Source: Cyclobacteriaceae bacterium
GTDB lineage: Bacteria > Bacteroidota > Bacteroidia > Cytophagales > Cyclobacteriaceae
Length of the DNA: 64,000 nucleotides
Reading direction: 5' to 3'
Assembly (NCBI GenBank): GCA_028284125.1
Contig: JANQSI010000001.1
Coordinates: forward strand, 186,001 to 250,000
A model generated the notes under the pieces. That model did not search any database. It saw nothing but the letters and a program-made list of their open reading frames with translations, and was not told the origin of the DNA. A program made the translations under genes and the position numbers. Below are positions 8,387 through 15,886 of the stretch, in pieces. Position 1 is the stretch's first letter. Each line of letters begins with the position of its first letter.

Positions 8387-9325
8387 ATGCACTTCAACAA
8401 GGTATTAGGGACGATTTTAGTATTCTGTTCTCTTCTTTCAGAAGCCCAAAAGATTCTAAGCAGAGAAATTCAAGGTGAAAATGACAATGATGCATACACG
8501 TTGGACTTCTCAAGAGATCAGTACTACACACAAGGTGTAGCTCTTAGATACAGATTTCTAACTGACTCTTCAAAGTGGAAACCATCCCTCGATAAAAAGG
8601 TAAGATCCTACGTCCTAAACCATCGATTTTATACGGCAAAACATCTTTGGTGGGAAGACACAACGGAGATGGATAGACCTTATGCTGGTCAGATCTCTTT
8701 ATCAGCAACGAATGAGTATTACTTTAAAAACAGTTCTTACATCTACGCTGAGTTGGAACTTGGATGGATGGGACCAGCGCTTAGGATGGGTGATTTACAA
8801 TATAGTTGGCATAAGTTCTTTGGCATGCAACTTCCACTAGGATGGGACTACCAGATAGATGACACTCCTATCATTAACGTTTATGGAAAATATGCCAAAG
8901 CACTTCTCGAAGGAGAGGATATGGACCTATTGTCAGAATCCAATTTTGCCTTTGGTACAGGGTTTAGTCATTTCCGACAAGAGTTTGTTTTTCGACTAGG
9001 AAATTTTCTTCCCATTCACAAGTCTACCCAGTACAATGGAGCAATAGGAAGAGTAAACAATGGACCTAAGCAATTTGAAGGATACTTTTTCCTCAGTCCG
9101 GGTATTGAATACGTGACGTACAATAGTACAATTGAAGGTGGAGTTATCGGCTCGGAATCTGTTTTTACAAAGACTTCTGAAAAATGGATTTATCAGACAA
9201 GAGCGGGTCTTATGTTTAGTTGGACCAAGTTTGATTTTGCCCTCATCTACTATCGAAGAACGAGAGAAACACCGGAATCTACGTTTCATAAATACATGGG
9301 AATCAGGCTCGCACAACGATTCTAG
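8387..9325 (+). CDS. LpxR-family outer membrane protein (lipid A deacylase-like, DUF2219)
   Basis: A 312-residue protein with a signal peptide ending near SEAQ (residue 21). The mature N-terminus carries the family motif ENDNDAYTLDFSRDQYYTQG with the Asn-Asp pair and the Tyr-Thr-Gln-Gly turn seen in LpxR, an outer-membrane beta-barrel that removes the 3'-acyloxyacyl group from lipid A. The motif near residues 138-158 reads WHKFFGMQLPLGWDYQIDD; the conserved His is present, but the Glu expected after the GW..Q element appears as Asp. Strongly amphipathic strands run to the C-terminal YMGIRLAQRF. Activity is likely but not certain given that substitution. Divergent from the sigma operon across 216 bases. 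Confidence 0.75.
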   Translation: MHFNKVLGTILVFCSLLSEAQKILSREIQGENDNDAYTLDFSRDQYYTQGVALRYRFLTDSSKWKPSLDKKVRSYVLNHRFYTAKHLWWEDTTEMDRPYAGQISLSATNEYYFKNSSYIYAELELGWMGPALRMGDLQYSWHKFFGMQLPLGWDYQIDDTPIINVYGKYAKALLEGEDMDLLSESNFAFGTGFSHFRQEFVFRLGNFLPIHKSTQYNGAIGRVNNGPKQFEGYFFLSPGIEYVTYNSTIEGGVIGSESVFTKTSEKWIYQTRAGLMFSWTKFDFALIYYRRTRETPESTFHKYMGIRLAQRF

Positions 9326-9394
9326 ATACACCTACCAGTCACATGGATGAGTGACCATTCTAAGAAAAAAAGGCAGGTTCCTCTCACCTGTTGG

Positions 9395-9402
9395 TATATT
9401 TG
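9395..9402 (+). promoter_or_regulatory. Candidate -7 promoter element for the M16 peptidase gene
   Basis: TATATTTG matches the Bacteroidota TAnnTTTG element and lies 55 bases upstream of the ATG at 9458. An exact TTG -33 box is not seen at the normal distance, so this is a moderate call. Confidence 0.35.
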
Positions 9403-9457
9403 AATCCACAGAAACTACAAGTTTCTACCACGAAATCACTAATTAACTAATTGAATC

Positions 9458-12292
9458 ATGCTCAAAAAAATCTTACCTCTGCTCTGTGTGGCACTTTTCC
9501 TTAAGTGTACGCCACCGCAACAAGAATCTGAAGCCAACTTCAATATCGAGTTCGAAAAATTTGAATTAGATAACGGGCTGGATGTAGTATTTCATATTGA
9601 TCGATCCGATCCTGTGGTTGCAGTCGCCCTGACTGCTCATGTAGGATCTGCAAGAGAAAAGACTGGAAGAACTGGTTTCGCTCACTTGTTCGAGCACCTG
9701 CTATTCCTTGAATCAGAAAACCTCGGAAAAGGAGGACTTGATAAAATGAGTGCCAGAATTGGTGGTTCAGGCGCAAATGGATCTACTTCAAGAGACCGAA
9801 CCAACTATTTCCAAACGGTCCCAAAGGATGCACTTGAAAAAATGATTTGGGCCGAAGCAGATAAGTTGGGCTGGTTCATCAACACTGTTACCGATCCTGT
9901 TTTGGCCAAGGAAAAACAAGTGGTTAAGAATGAAAAAAGGCAAGTCGTAGATAATCAGCCGTATGGTCACACCAACTATGTGATCGATAAGAATCTTTAC
10001 CCGGAAGATCATCCATATAATTGGCAAGTGATTGGTTCATTAGAAGACCTACAAAATGCCACATTGGATGATGTAAAAGAATTCTTCAATAGCTGGTATC
10101 TTCCAAACAACACCACGCTGGTGATCTCCGGCGATTTTAATCCGGCTCAAGCAAAAGAATGGGTAAAAAAGTATTTTGATGAAGTAAAAGCCAGTGAAGA
10201 AATAACTCCTTTACCCAAAAGACCGGGAAGAGTAGAAGAAACGGTCAAATTGTATCATGAAGATAATTTTGCTCGACTTCCTGAGTTAACACTGGCATGG
10301 CCGACTGTTGAACTTTACCACCCTGACTCTTACCCTTTAGTGGTTCTTGCTCAATACTTATCACAAGGAAAAACTGCTCCTTTATATCAGGTGCTAGTAG
10401 AAGACAAGCAGTTGACTTCAAGGGTAAGAATGTTTAGTCGAAACAACGAATTGGCGGGTCAAACGCACCTAGCCGTCCGTGCCTTCCCTGACAAAGACTT
10501 AGATGATGTACTAGTTGCGATTCAAGAAGCATTTTCAAAATTTGAATCTGAAGGGATCTCTGAAAAAGACCTAAATCGTATTAAAGCTGGTCAGGAAACA
10601 CAATTCTACAACGGACTCTCAAGTGTGCTTGGCAAAGGCTTTCAATTAGCACAGTACAACATTTTTGCTAATGACCCTGGATTTATCAACCAAGACATTC
10701 AAAACATATTAAATGTCACACCCGAAGATGTTACGCGTGTTTTCAATACCTATCTAAAGGATAAAAATCATGTTGCTACCAGTTTCGTTCCTAAAGGAAG
10801 ACTAGAGCAAGCGCTGGAAGGTTCGGAAAAGGCTGAAGTGGTGGAAGAAGCGATAACCCTCGGAGCTGAAGAAACATTTGATGCATCTATTGAGGCAACT
10901 TATGAGCCATCGCCATCCACTTTTGACAGAAGTACAGAGCCGCCGTACGGAGAAGCTCCAGTAGTTACTGTACCTGAAGTTTGGGAAGACGAACTTAGCA
11001 ACGGACTCAAGATTTATGGAATTGAAAACACTGAGGTCCCATTGGTTCAGTTCAACATTGTTGTAGAAGGTGGATTGCTTTTAGAAAATCCAGATAAAGT
11101 GGGCGTTTCCAACCTTCTTGCAAATCTGTTGACAAAGGGGACGAAAAATAAAACTCCACAAGAGTTAGAGGCTGCGATCGAACAGCTTGGAGCTAATATC
11201 AATGTTTTTGCTCAACAGGAAAGTATCACCATCACTGGAAATACATTAGCAAAAAATTATCAAGCAACCATTGATCTTCTTGAAGAAATTTTGCTAGAGC
11301 CTAGATGGGATGAAGGCGAATTTGCTTTGGAATTACAACGAGTCAAGAGTCAAATCCAACAGCAAGAAGCAAACCCTAACGCCATTGCCCAGAATGCATA
11401 CAATCTTTTGATCTATGGTGAGAACAACATCAAGTCAAAAAACAGGTTTGGGTCAATTTCATCCGTAGAATCCATTTCTATTGAAGATCTAAAAGATTAC
11501 TATGCTAACTATTGGTCTCCTTCGATCGCGAGAATGCACATCGTTGGGGCGATGAGCCAGTCTGAAATTATTAACTCTTTGAAAGGAATAGAAAATGGTT
11601 GGGAGGGTAAAGAAGTTACTATCCCTAGACCTCCTATTCAGGAAGCACCACAAAAATCTCAAGTGTATTTTTTCGATGTTCCTAGCGCAAAACAATCCGT
11701 GCTGAGAATCGGATATCCAGCTTTGGCTGTGACGGATGATGACTATAATGAAGTGACAGTTGCCAATTACATTCTTGGTGGTGGTGGATTTGCTTCTAGG
11801 CTTACACAAGAATTGAGAGAAGGGAAAGGTTATACTTATGGTATTGGATCTTCATTTTCAGGATCAAAAGATCGCGGACCATTCACGATCGGAAGTGGGG
11901 TGAGAAGCAATGTAACCCTTGAATCCGTCCAGTTGGTGAAGGACATTCTGGAAAATTATGGATCTACTTATACGGATAAAGACCTTGAAACAACTAAAGG
12001 CTTTCTCATAAAGAGTAACGCAAGAGCGTTTGAAACTGCAGGTGCAAAGCTTCGAATTCTTCAAAACATCAGTGCTTACGACTGGGATTATGATTATGTG
12101 AAACAGAGAGAAGAAATCGTAAAAGGAATGACTGTTGATCGTATCCAAGAACTATCAGATCAGTACCTGGACCCAAATAAGATGATTTGGCTAGTTGTAG
12201 GAGATGCCAAGACACAATTCGATCGCTTGAAAGATCTAGGGTTTGGAGATCCAATTCTGATCAATGATATGACTCCACCGGAAAGATTGTAA
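9458..12292 (+). CDS. M16 family zinc metallopeptidase, two-domain lipoprotein
   Basis: A 944-residue pitrilysin-family peptidase with tandem M16 halves. A lipoprotein-like leader ends LFLKC, with Cys at residue 17. The first half holds the inverted zinc motif HLFEH near residues 76-80 and the downstream Glu helix (KEKQVVKNEKRQVVDNQ), so it is catalytically complete. The second half, starting near residue 500, lacks HxxEH (it reads LLANLLTKG) and carries the R/Y substrate-positioning region (ASRLTQELREGKGYTYGI), as in processing-peptidase-like pairs. Probable role: periplasmic or surface degradation of peptides. Apparently monocistronic, closed by a strong terminator. Confidence 0.92.
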   Translation: MLKKILPLLCVALFLKCTPPQQESEANFNIEFEKFELDNGLDVVFHIDRSDPVVAVALTAHVGSAREKTGRTGFAHLFEHLLFLESENLGKGGLDKMSARIGGSGANGSTSRDRTNYFQTVPKDALEKMIWAEADKLGWFINTVTDPVLAKEKQVVKNEKRQVVDNQPYGHTNYVIDKNLYPEDHPYNWQVIGSLEDLQNATLDDVKEFFNSWYLPNNTTLVISGDFNPAQAKEWVKKYFDEVKASEEITPLPKRPGRVEETVKLYHEDNFARLPELTLAWPTVELYHPDSYPLVVLAQYLSQGKTAPLYQVLVEDKQLTSRVRMFSRNNELAGQTHLAVRAFPDKDLDDVLVAIQEAFSKFESEGISEKDLNRIKAGQETQFYNGLSSVLGKGFQLAQYNIFANDPGFINQDIQNILNVTPEDVTRVFNTYLKDKNHVATSFVPKGRLEQALEGSEKAEVVEEAITLGAEETFDASIEATYEPSPSTFDRSTEPPYGEAPVVTVPEVWEDELSNGLKIYGIENTEVPLVQFNIVVEGGLLLENPDKVGVSNLLANLLTKGTKNKTPQELEAAIEQLGANINVFAQQESITITGNTLAKNYQATIDLLEEILLEPRWDEGEFALELQRVKSQIQQQEANPNAIAQNAYNLLIYGENNIKSKNRFGSISSVESISIEDLKDYYANYWSPSIARMHIVGAMSQSEIINSLKGIENGWEGKEVTIPRPPIQEAPQKSQVYFFDVPSAKQSVLRIGYPALAVTDDDYNEVTVANYILGGGGFASRLTQELREGKGYTYGIGSSFSGSKDRGPFTIGSGVRSNVTLESVQLVKDILENYGSTYTDKDLETTKGFLIKSNARAFETAGAKLRILQNISAYDWDYDYVKQREEIVKGMTVDRIQELSDQYLDPNKMIWLVVGDAKTQFDRLKDLGFGDPILINDMTPPERL

Positions 12293-12295
12293 CAC

Positions 12296-12330
12296 AAAAA
12301 AGGGAGACCCATGTAGAGTCTCCCTTTTTT
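12296..12330. terminator. Bidirectional intrinsic terminator
   Basis: A perfect 13-bp stem, AAAAAAGGGAGAC paired with GTCTCCCTTTTTT (12296-12308 and 12318-12330), with a 9-base loop. The A-tract on one side and T-tract on the other let it end transcription from both the M16 peptidase gene (plus) and the convergent SDR gene (minus). Confidence 0.9.
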
Positions 12331-12346
12331 GAAATTATTGAATTTG

Positions 12347-13225
12347 TTAAGATCCTGTATTCAACTTGAGCATCCCGTCGATATGGAAGGCCCCATACAC
12401 ACCATGCATCACTTGCTCTAGCTGATCATTATATCCTTTTAAAGGATCTCCCATACCCATGTGATCTACAATGGTTCTAAATGGTCTTTCTCCAGGAGTT
12501 CCATTCACTAGATCTCCAACTGCGTCAGCCACTTTTTGGGGATCTTGCTCTGGAGTGTTTGCGAGAGCTTCATTGAACCCCTCACCCATTTGCTCAGGAG
12601 CATTCATAAACTCACCATAACTTTCATTTCTTGATTGATCGCTTGGCTGCATTAGATTACCAAAAAAGGATGTAGCAAACCCTCCTGGTTCTACAATGCA
12701 GTTATCAACTCCGAAACCTGAAAGCTCTACACGGTAGTTTTCAGCTAAAGCTTCCAATGCCCATTTAGATGCATTGTAAGGACCATAAAATGGAAGTGTC
12801 ATTCTTCCAAGCAAACTTGAAATATAGATGACAAGACCTGATCCTTGGCTTCTGAAATGTGGAAGCACGGCTCTGTTTACACGCTGAACACCATAAACAT
12901 TCACATCAAACAATTTCTTAAAATCATCGATAGTAAAATGCTCTTGCATTCCAGCAACTCCAACTCCAGCATTGTTCACTACAACGTCCAATCCGCCTAA
13001 CTTCTCAATTGCTTGAGCTACTCCAGCATCGACACTGTCATCATTGGTAACATCAATTTCTACAACAGGCACACCCGCAGCTTCCAACTCCTTAGCTGCT
13101 TCCTGGTTTTTTCCATTAACACCACGCATTGCGGCAGCTACTTTATTATTCGTTTTTAATAGCGTATCGACCATCATTCTTCCAAAGCCGCTATTTGCCC
13201 CGGTGATAAGTACTTTCTGATTCAT
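12347..13225 (-). CDS. Short-chain dehydrogenase/reductase (SDR)
   Basis: A 292-residue classical SDR. The NAD(P)-binding motif TGANSGFG is near residues 7-14, NNAGVG near 88-93, the catalytic Ser in ISSLLGR, and Tyr-x-x-x-Lys in YNASK near 153-157. The frame continues 33 codons upstream to an ATG at 13324, but the Rossmann fold begins at the ATG at 13225 (MNQKVLITG), which is preceded by the A-rich leader usual for this genome. Substrate unknown. Monocistronic, facing the M16 gene, divergent from an ECF sigma gene. Confidence 0.88.
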   Translation of the reverse strand: MNQKVLITGANSGFGRMMVDTLLKTNNKVAAAMRGVNGKNQEAAKELEAAGVPVVEIDVTNDDSVDAGVAQAIEKLGGLDVVVNNAGVGVAGMQEHFTIDDFKKLFDVNVYGVQRVNRAVLPHFRSQGSGLVIYISSLLGRMTLPFYGPYNASKWALEALAENYRVELSGFGVDNCIVEPGGFATSFFGNLMQPSDQSRNESYGEFMNAPEQMGEGFNEALANTPEQDPQKVADAVGDLVNGTPGERPFRTIVDHMGMGDPLKGYNDQLEQVMHGVYGAFHIDGMLKLNTGS

Positions 13226-13409
13226 AATTTTGGTTTTGAGGTTATAATACTCTTTAACCAATCGTCGAGCCTTCTTGTTCATTTTTGATGAAATGAATTT
13301 TTGATTAGCAATAACAAACTCCACGATTGGATATAGTCTTGAAAATATATTTTCAAGTATTTGTAAGAATTTCCTTTAATCATCTACTAGTTTGTGTAGA
13401 TCGATTGAA

Positions 13410-13919
13410 ATGACGGAAGAGGAACAGCAACAGATATTTAATTCCTGGATTACGAACCATAAAGGATTACTCTTTAAAGTTCTTCGAGCATATGCATTCA
13501 CGCTTGAAGACCAAGAAGATCTTTTTCAGGAAATAGTAGCCCAGGTGTGGCGGTCAATTCCAAATTTCAGGCAAGAATCTGCAGTGACAACCTGGCTGTA
13601 CCGAATCGCACTCAATATTGCCATTAGCTGGAGCTCGAAAGAGAAAAAGAAAATCGACCCTCAATCCATCGATGGAATAGAGCATCTGATATCAGAAAAC
13701 GATATTTCATCAGATGATCGTTTGGAATGGCTATATGGAGAAATCAAGAATATGAATGAAGTGGATCGTTCCCTCACATTGTTACTTCTCGATGGATTTA
13801 GCTATAAGGAAATGGCCGAAATGATAGGAGTTTCGGAAAGTAATATCGGAGTTAAGATTCATCGAATCAAAAAAGAACTAATTAAGAGATCAGCAAAATA
13901 CGAGTATCATGGAGTTTGA
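13410..13919 (+). CDS. ECF-type RNA polymerase sigma factor
   Basis: A 169-residue sigma factor. Region 2 (about residues 10-75) includes LEDQEDLFQEIVAQVWRSI and the recognition helix TWLYRIALNIAISW. Region 4 (about 105-160) includes VDRSLTLLLLDGFSYKEMAEMIGVSESNIGVKIHRIKKEL. The ATG at 13410 is chosen over a TTG six codons upstream because sigma factors of this group start just before the first helix. The stop overlaps the next gene by 11 bases, which points to co-translation with a putative membrane regulator. Confidence 0.9.
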   Translation: MTEEEQQQIFNSWITNHKGLLFKVLRAYAFTLEDQEDLFQEIVAQVWRSIPNFRQESAVTTWLYRIALNIAISWSSKEKKKIDPQSIDGIEHLISENDISSDDRLEWLYGEIKNMNEVDRSLTLLLLDGFSYKEMAEMIGVSESNIGVKIHRIKKELIKRSAKYEYHGV

Positions 13920-14478
13920 TGAAATGCAAAAAATATGGGATGATCAACGAAATGAAACGTTGTTTGTAATAAATGAAGAAGCTATGCATAATCGAGTAAA
14001 GGTCAAGAAAAAACAAGCCAATAAAATAGTGAATGTAACAGAGATCGGTTTGATGATTGTTAATTCAACTACTGCGGTTATGTTGTTAATTGATGCCATA
14101 AGAGATAAAGAAGGTATTTATAGTTACGCAGGAGTAGTCATTATGCTTTTCACCGTGGGCTACCTAATCTATATTCGAAGAAAAAGAAAAAAGAGCGATC
14201 AGCGATTCGATCGAACAATCCTCGGAGAACTTGATCACGCCATTTCCAATACAACATCAACTATTAAGATAGGTCGTACCATGATCTATTGGTACTTCAT
14301 TCCTATTGCGATTTTCATTGTAACAAAAATGATCTATCAGGAAGCCTCGCTTGAAAAGTGGTTGCTCATTATTGGAGCGTTCCTACTTGGAAGTTATGTG
14401 GCAAATTGGGAAATCAAGAAATGTCATATTCCACGAAAAAGACATTTAGAATCGTTGAGAGAGAAGTTGGTAGAGTAA
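13909..14478 (+). CDS. Polytopic membrane protein, candidate anti-sigma partner
   Basis: A 189-residue protein with a hydrophilic N-terminal 40 residues (EMQKIWDDQR is a motif often seen at the start of Bacteroidota proteins encoded after ECF sigma genes). Four hydrophobic helices lie near residues 45-62, 70-88, 122-140 and 150-168, with basic loops (RRKRKKSDQRFDR) between pairs and at the C-terminus. It shares 11 bases with the sigma gene. No zinc-binding anti-sigma motif (HxxxCxxC) is present, so anti-sigma action is inferred from position and topology only. Confidence 0.7.
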   Translation: MEFDEMQKIWDDQRNETLFVINEEAMHNRVKVKKKQANKIVNVTEIGLMIVNSTTAVMLLIDAIRDKEGIYSYAGVVIMLFTVGYLIYIRRKRKKSDQRFDRTILGELDHAISNTTSTIKIGRTMIYWYFIPIAIFIVTKMIYQEASLEKWLLIIGAFLLGSYVANWEIKKCHIPRKRHLESLREKLVE

Positions 14479-14526
14479 ACACATCCTACCAAACAGAAAA
14501 GATAAACCGCAATTCAATACAATATA

Positions 14527-15831
14527 TCACTCGCGATTGAACACCCGAGGATTTACAGAACAAGTTGATAAGACAAAAGTATCATCAGAAAATTCGATTC
14601 TAAATTCTTTGTATTTGGAAAAACAGAAGACATTATCAGCAATGGGGATGATTTCAAATTTTGACTCTCCATTGATATAGTAGAGCAGATCTCCCTCTAA
14701 TTGAATACTCCTTTTTCCATCAAGAGCGTTACCATAAGTGCCCTCAAATTCTTTCATAGCTGGTGCTTCTATTTCGTAAGCTAATGAAACTATTGCATCT
14801 TCTTTCTCGAAAATCAACGCTTCAATGTCGCAGGTGATTGAAGCTGATCTAACGTCCTCATTATTACCAAGAACAGCAATGAAAACATCTTCATATGGAT
14901 AGTAGACAATTCGACTGCTATAGCCATGGGTACCTCCATTGTGGTTGTACATGATTCTTCCATCCTTTTCGAGGATTTGCCAACCAAGGCCGTAGTTATC
15001 AAGAAATGGATCAAACATTGTTTCACGAAGTTCTTCTTTTATAATTGCATCTGTGTTTAGCGCATCTAACCATTTCAACATATCATTGGTGGACGATAAT
15101 AGCCCACCTGCAGAATATCCTGCAGGATCTTTTAATGCATCATTCGCCAGCTTTCCGTTAGAAAATTTATAGCCTTCTGAACGATCAGTAATAATTATTC
15201 TAGGATCGTCATAAAAGGTTTGATCCATTTCCAAGGGATCGAAAATGGCTTCTTTCAAATAATCAAAGTAATTTTCGCCGGAAACAACCTCAATGATTCT
15301 GCCCAATAATACATAGCCAAAATTACTGTAGCGATATTCTTTACCTGGCTCATTATTCAACCCTCTTGGGTCTTGCTTTTCCATTTCAATCACCTTCTCT
15401 ATTTCCATATAAGTATCTTCAACCGGCACTGCATCCAAGTCTCCAAAGTAATTCGGAACACCTGAAGTGTGAGTCAGCAACTGATGAATAGTTATTTTCT
15501 GCCAATCCTTAGGAAGATCAGAAAAGAAATTTGACAAGGGATCATTGATGGAAAGTGAGTTATCATCAAAAAGCTTTAAAACACCGATTGAAGTGAATTG
15601 CTTAGTCAAAGAACCTATTCTGTGAACAGAGTTAGAATTATTAAGAACATTCTGTTCGTAATCAGCTTTTCCAAATCCTTTGTTTATAAGAATCTTATTT
15701 TTTATGCTGACCGCAACCGAACCACTAAAAGATTGTATGGTTGCTATCTCAGATAAGTAGTCCTCAATTGGTGATTGGCTTTTTGAAGCGTGTGTAAGAA
15801 TCAGTAAAAAACAAAGGACAGAATACTTCAT
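14527..15831 (-). CDS. Serine hydrolase, beta-lactamase/CubicO family
   Basis: A 434-residue protein with a signal peptide (cleavage near residue 19). The penicillin-binding-protein-like fold shows the catalytic SxxK as SLTK near residue 74 and the Tyr-x-Asn equivalent YSN near 169; HNGGTHGYSS near 295 is the KTG-equivalent HxG element. A smaller C-terminal beta domain follows (about 345-434). Periplasmic. Members include D-aminopeptidases, esterases and peptidoglycan hydrolases; the substrate here cannot be read from sequence. Flanked by unrelated genes and probably monocistronic. Confidence 0.85.
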   Translation of the reverse strand: MKYSVLCFLLILTHASKSQSPIEDYLSEIATIQSFSGSVAVSIKNKILINKGFGKADYEQNVLNNSNSVHRIGSLTKQFTSIGVLKLFDDNSLSINDPLSNFFSDLPKDWQKITIHQLLTHTSGVPNYFGDLDAVPVEDTYMEIEKVIEMEKQDPRGLNNEPGKEYRYSNFGYVLLGRIIEVVSGENYFDYLKEAIFDPLEMDQTFYDDPRIIITDRSEGYKFSNGKLANDALKDPAGYSAGGLLSSTNDMLKWLDALNTDAIIKEELRETMFDPFLDNYGLGWQILEKDGRIMYNHNGGTHGYSSRIVYYPYEDVFIAVLGNNEDVRSASITCDIEALIFEKEDAIVSLAYEIEAPAMKEFEGTYGNALDGKRSIQLEGDLLYYINGESKFEIIPIADNVFCFSKYKEFRIEFSDDTFVLSTCSVNPRVFNRE

Positions 15832-15886
15832 GGGTAGGTTTTACCCTAGGATGTTCTGTCCTCCGAATAGTTGTATGTTAGGAAAT

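Noticed and set aside
8352-8408. 18-residue open frame (MKSKSLTKFVLVCTSTRY) overlapping the LpxR-like start
   Set aside because: It has an AAACCCAAG leader and could be a leader peptide, but is too short and lacks regulatory codons or a following hairpin.
13226-13324. 33-codon N-terminal extension of the SDR gene
   Set aside because: The Rossmann fold starts at the later ATG and the extension has no domain; the A-rich leader before 13225 fits a start.
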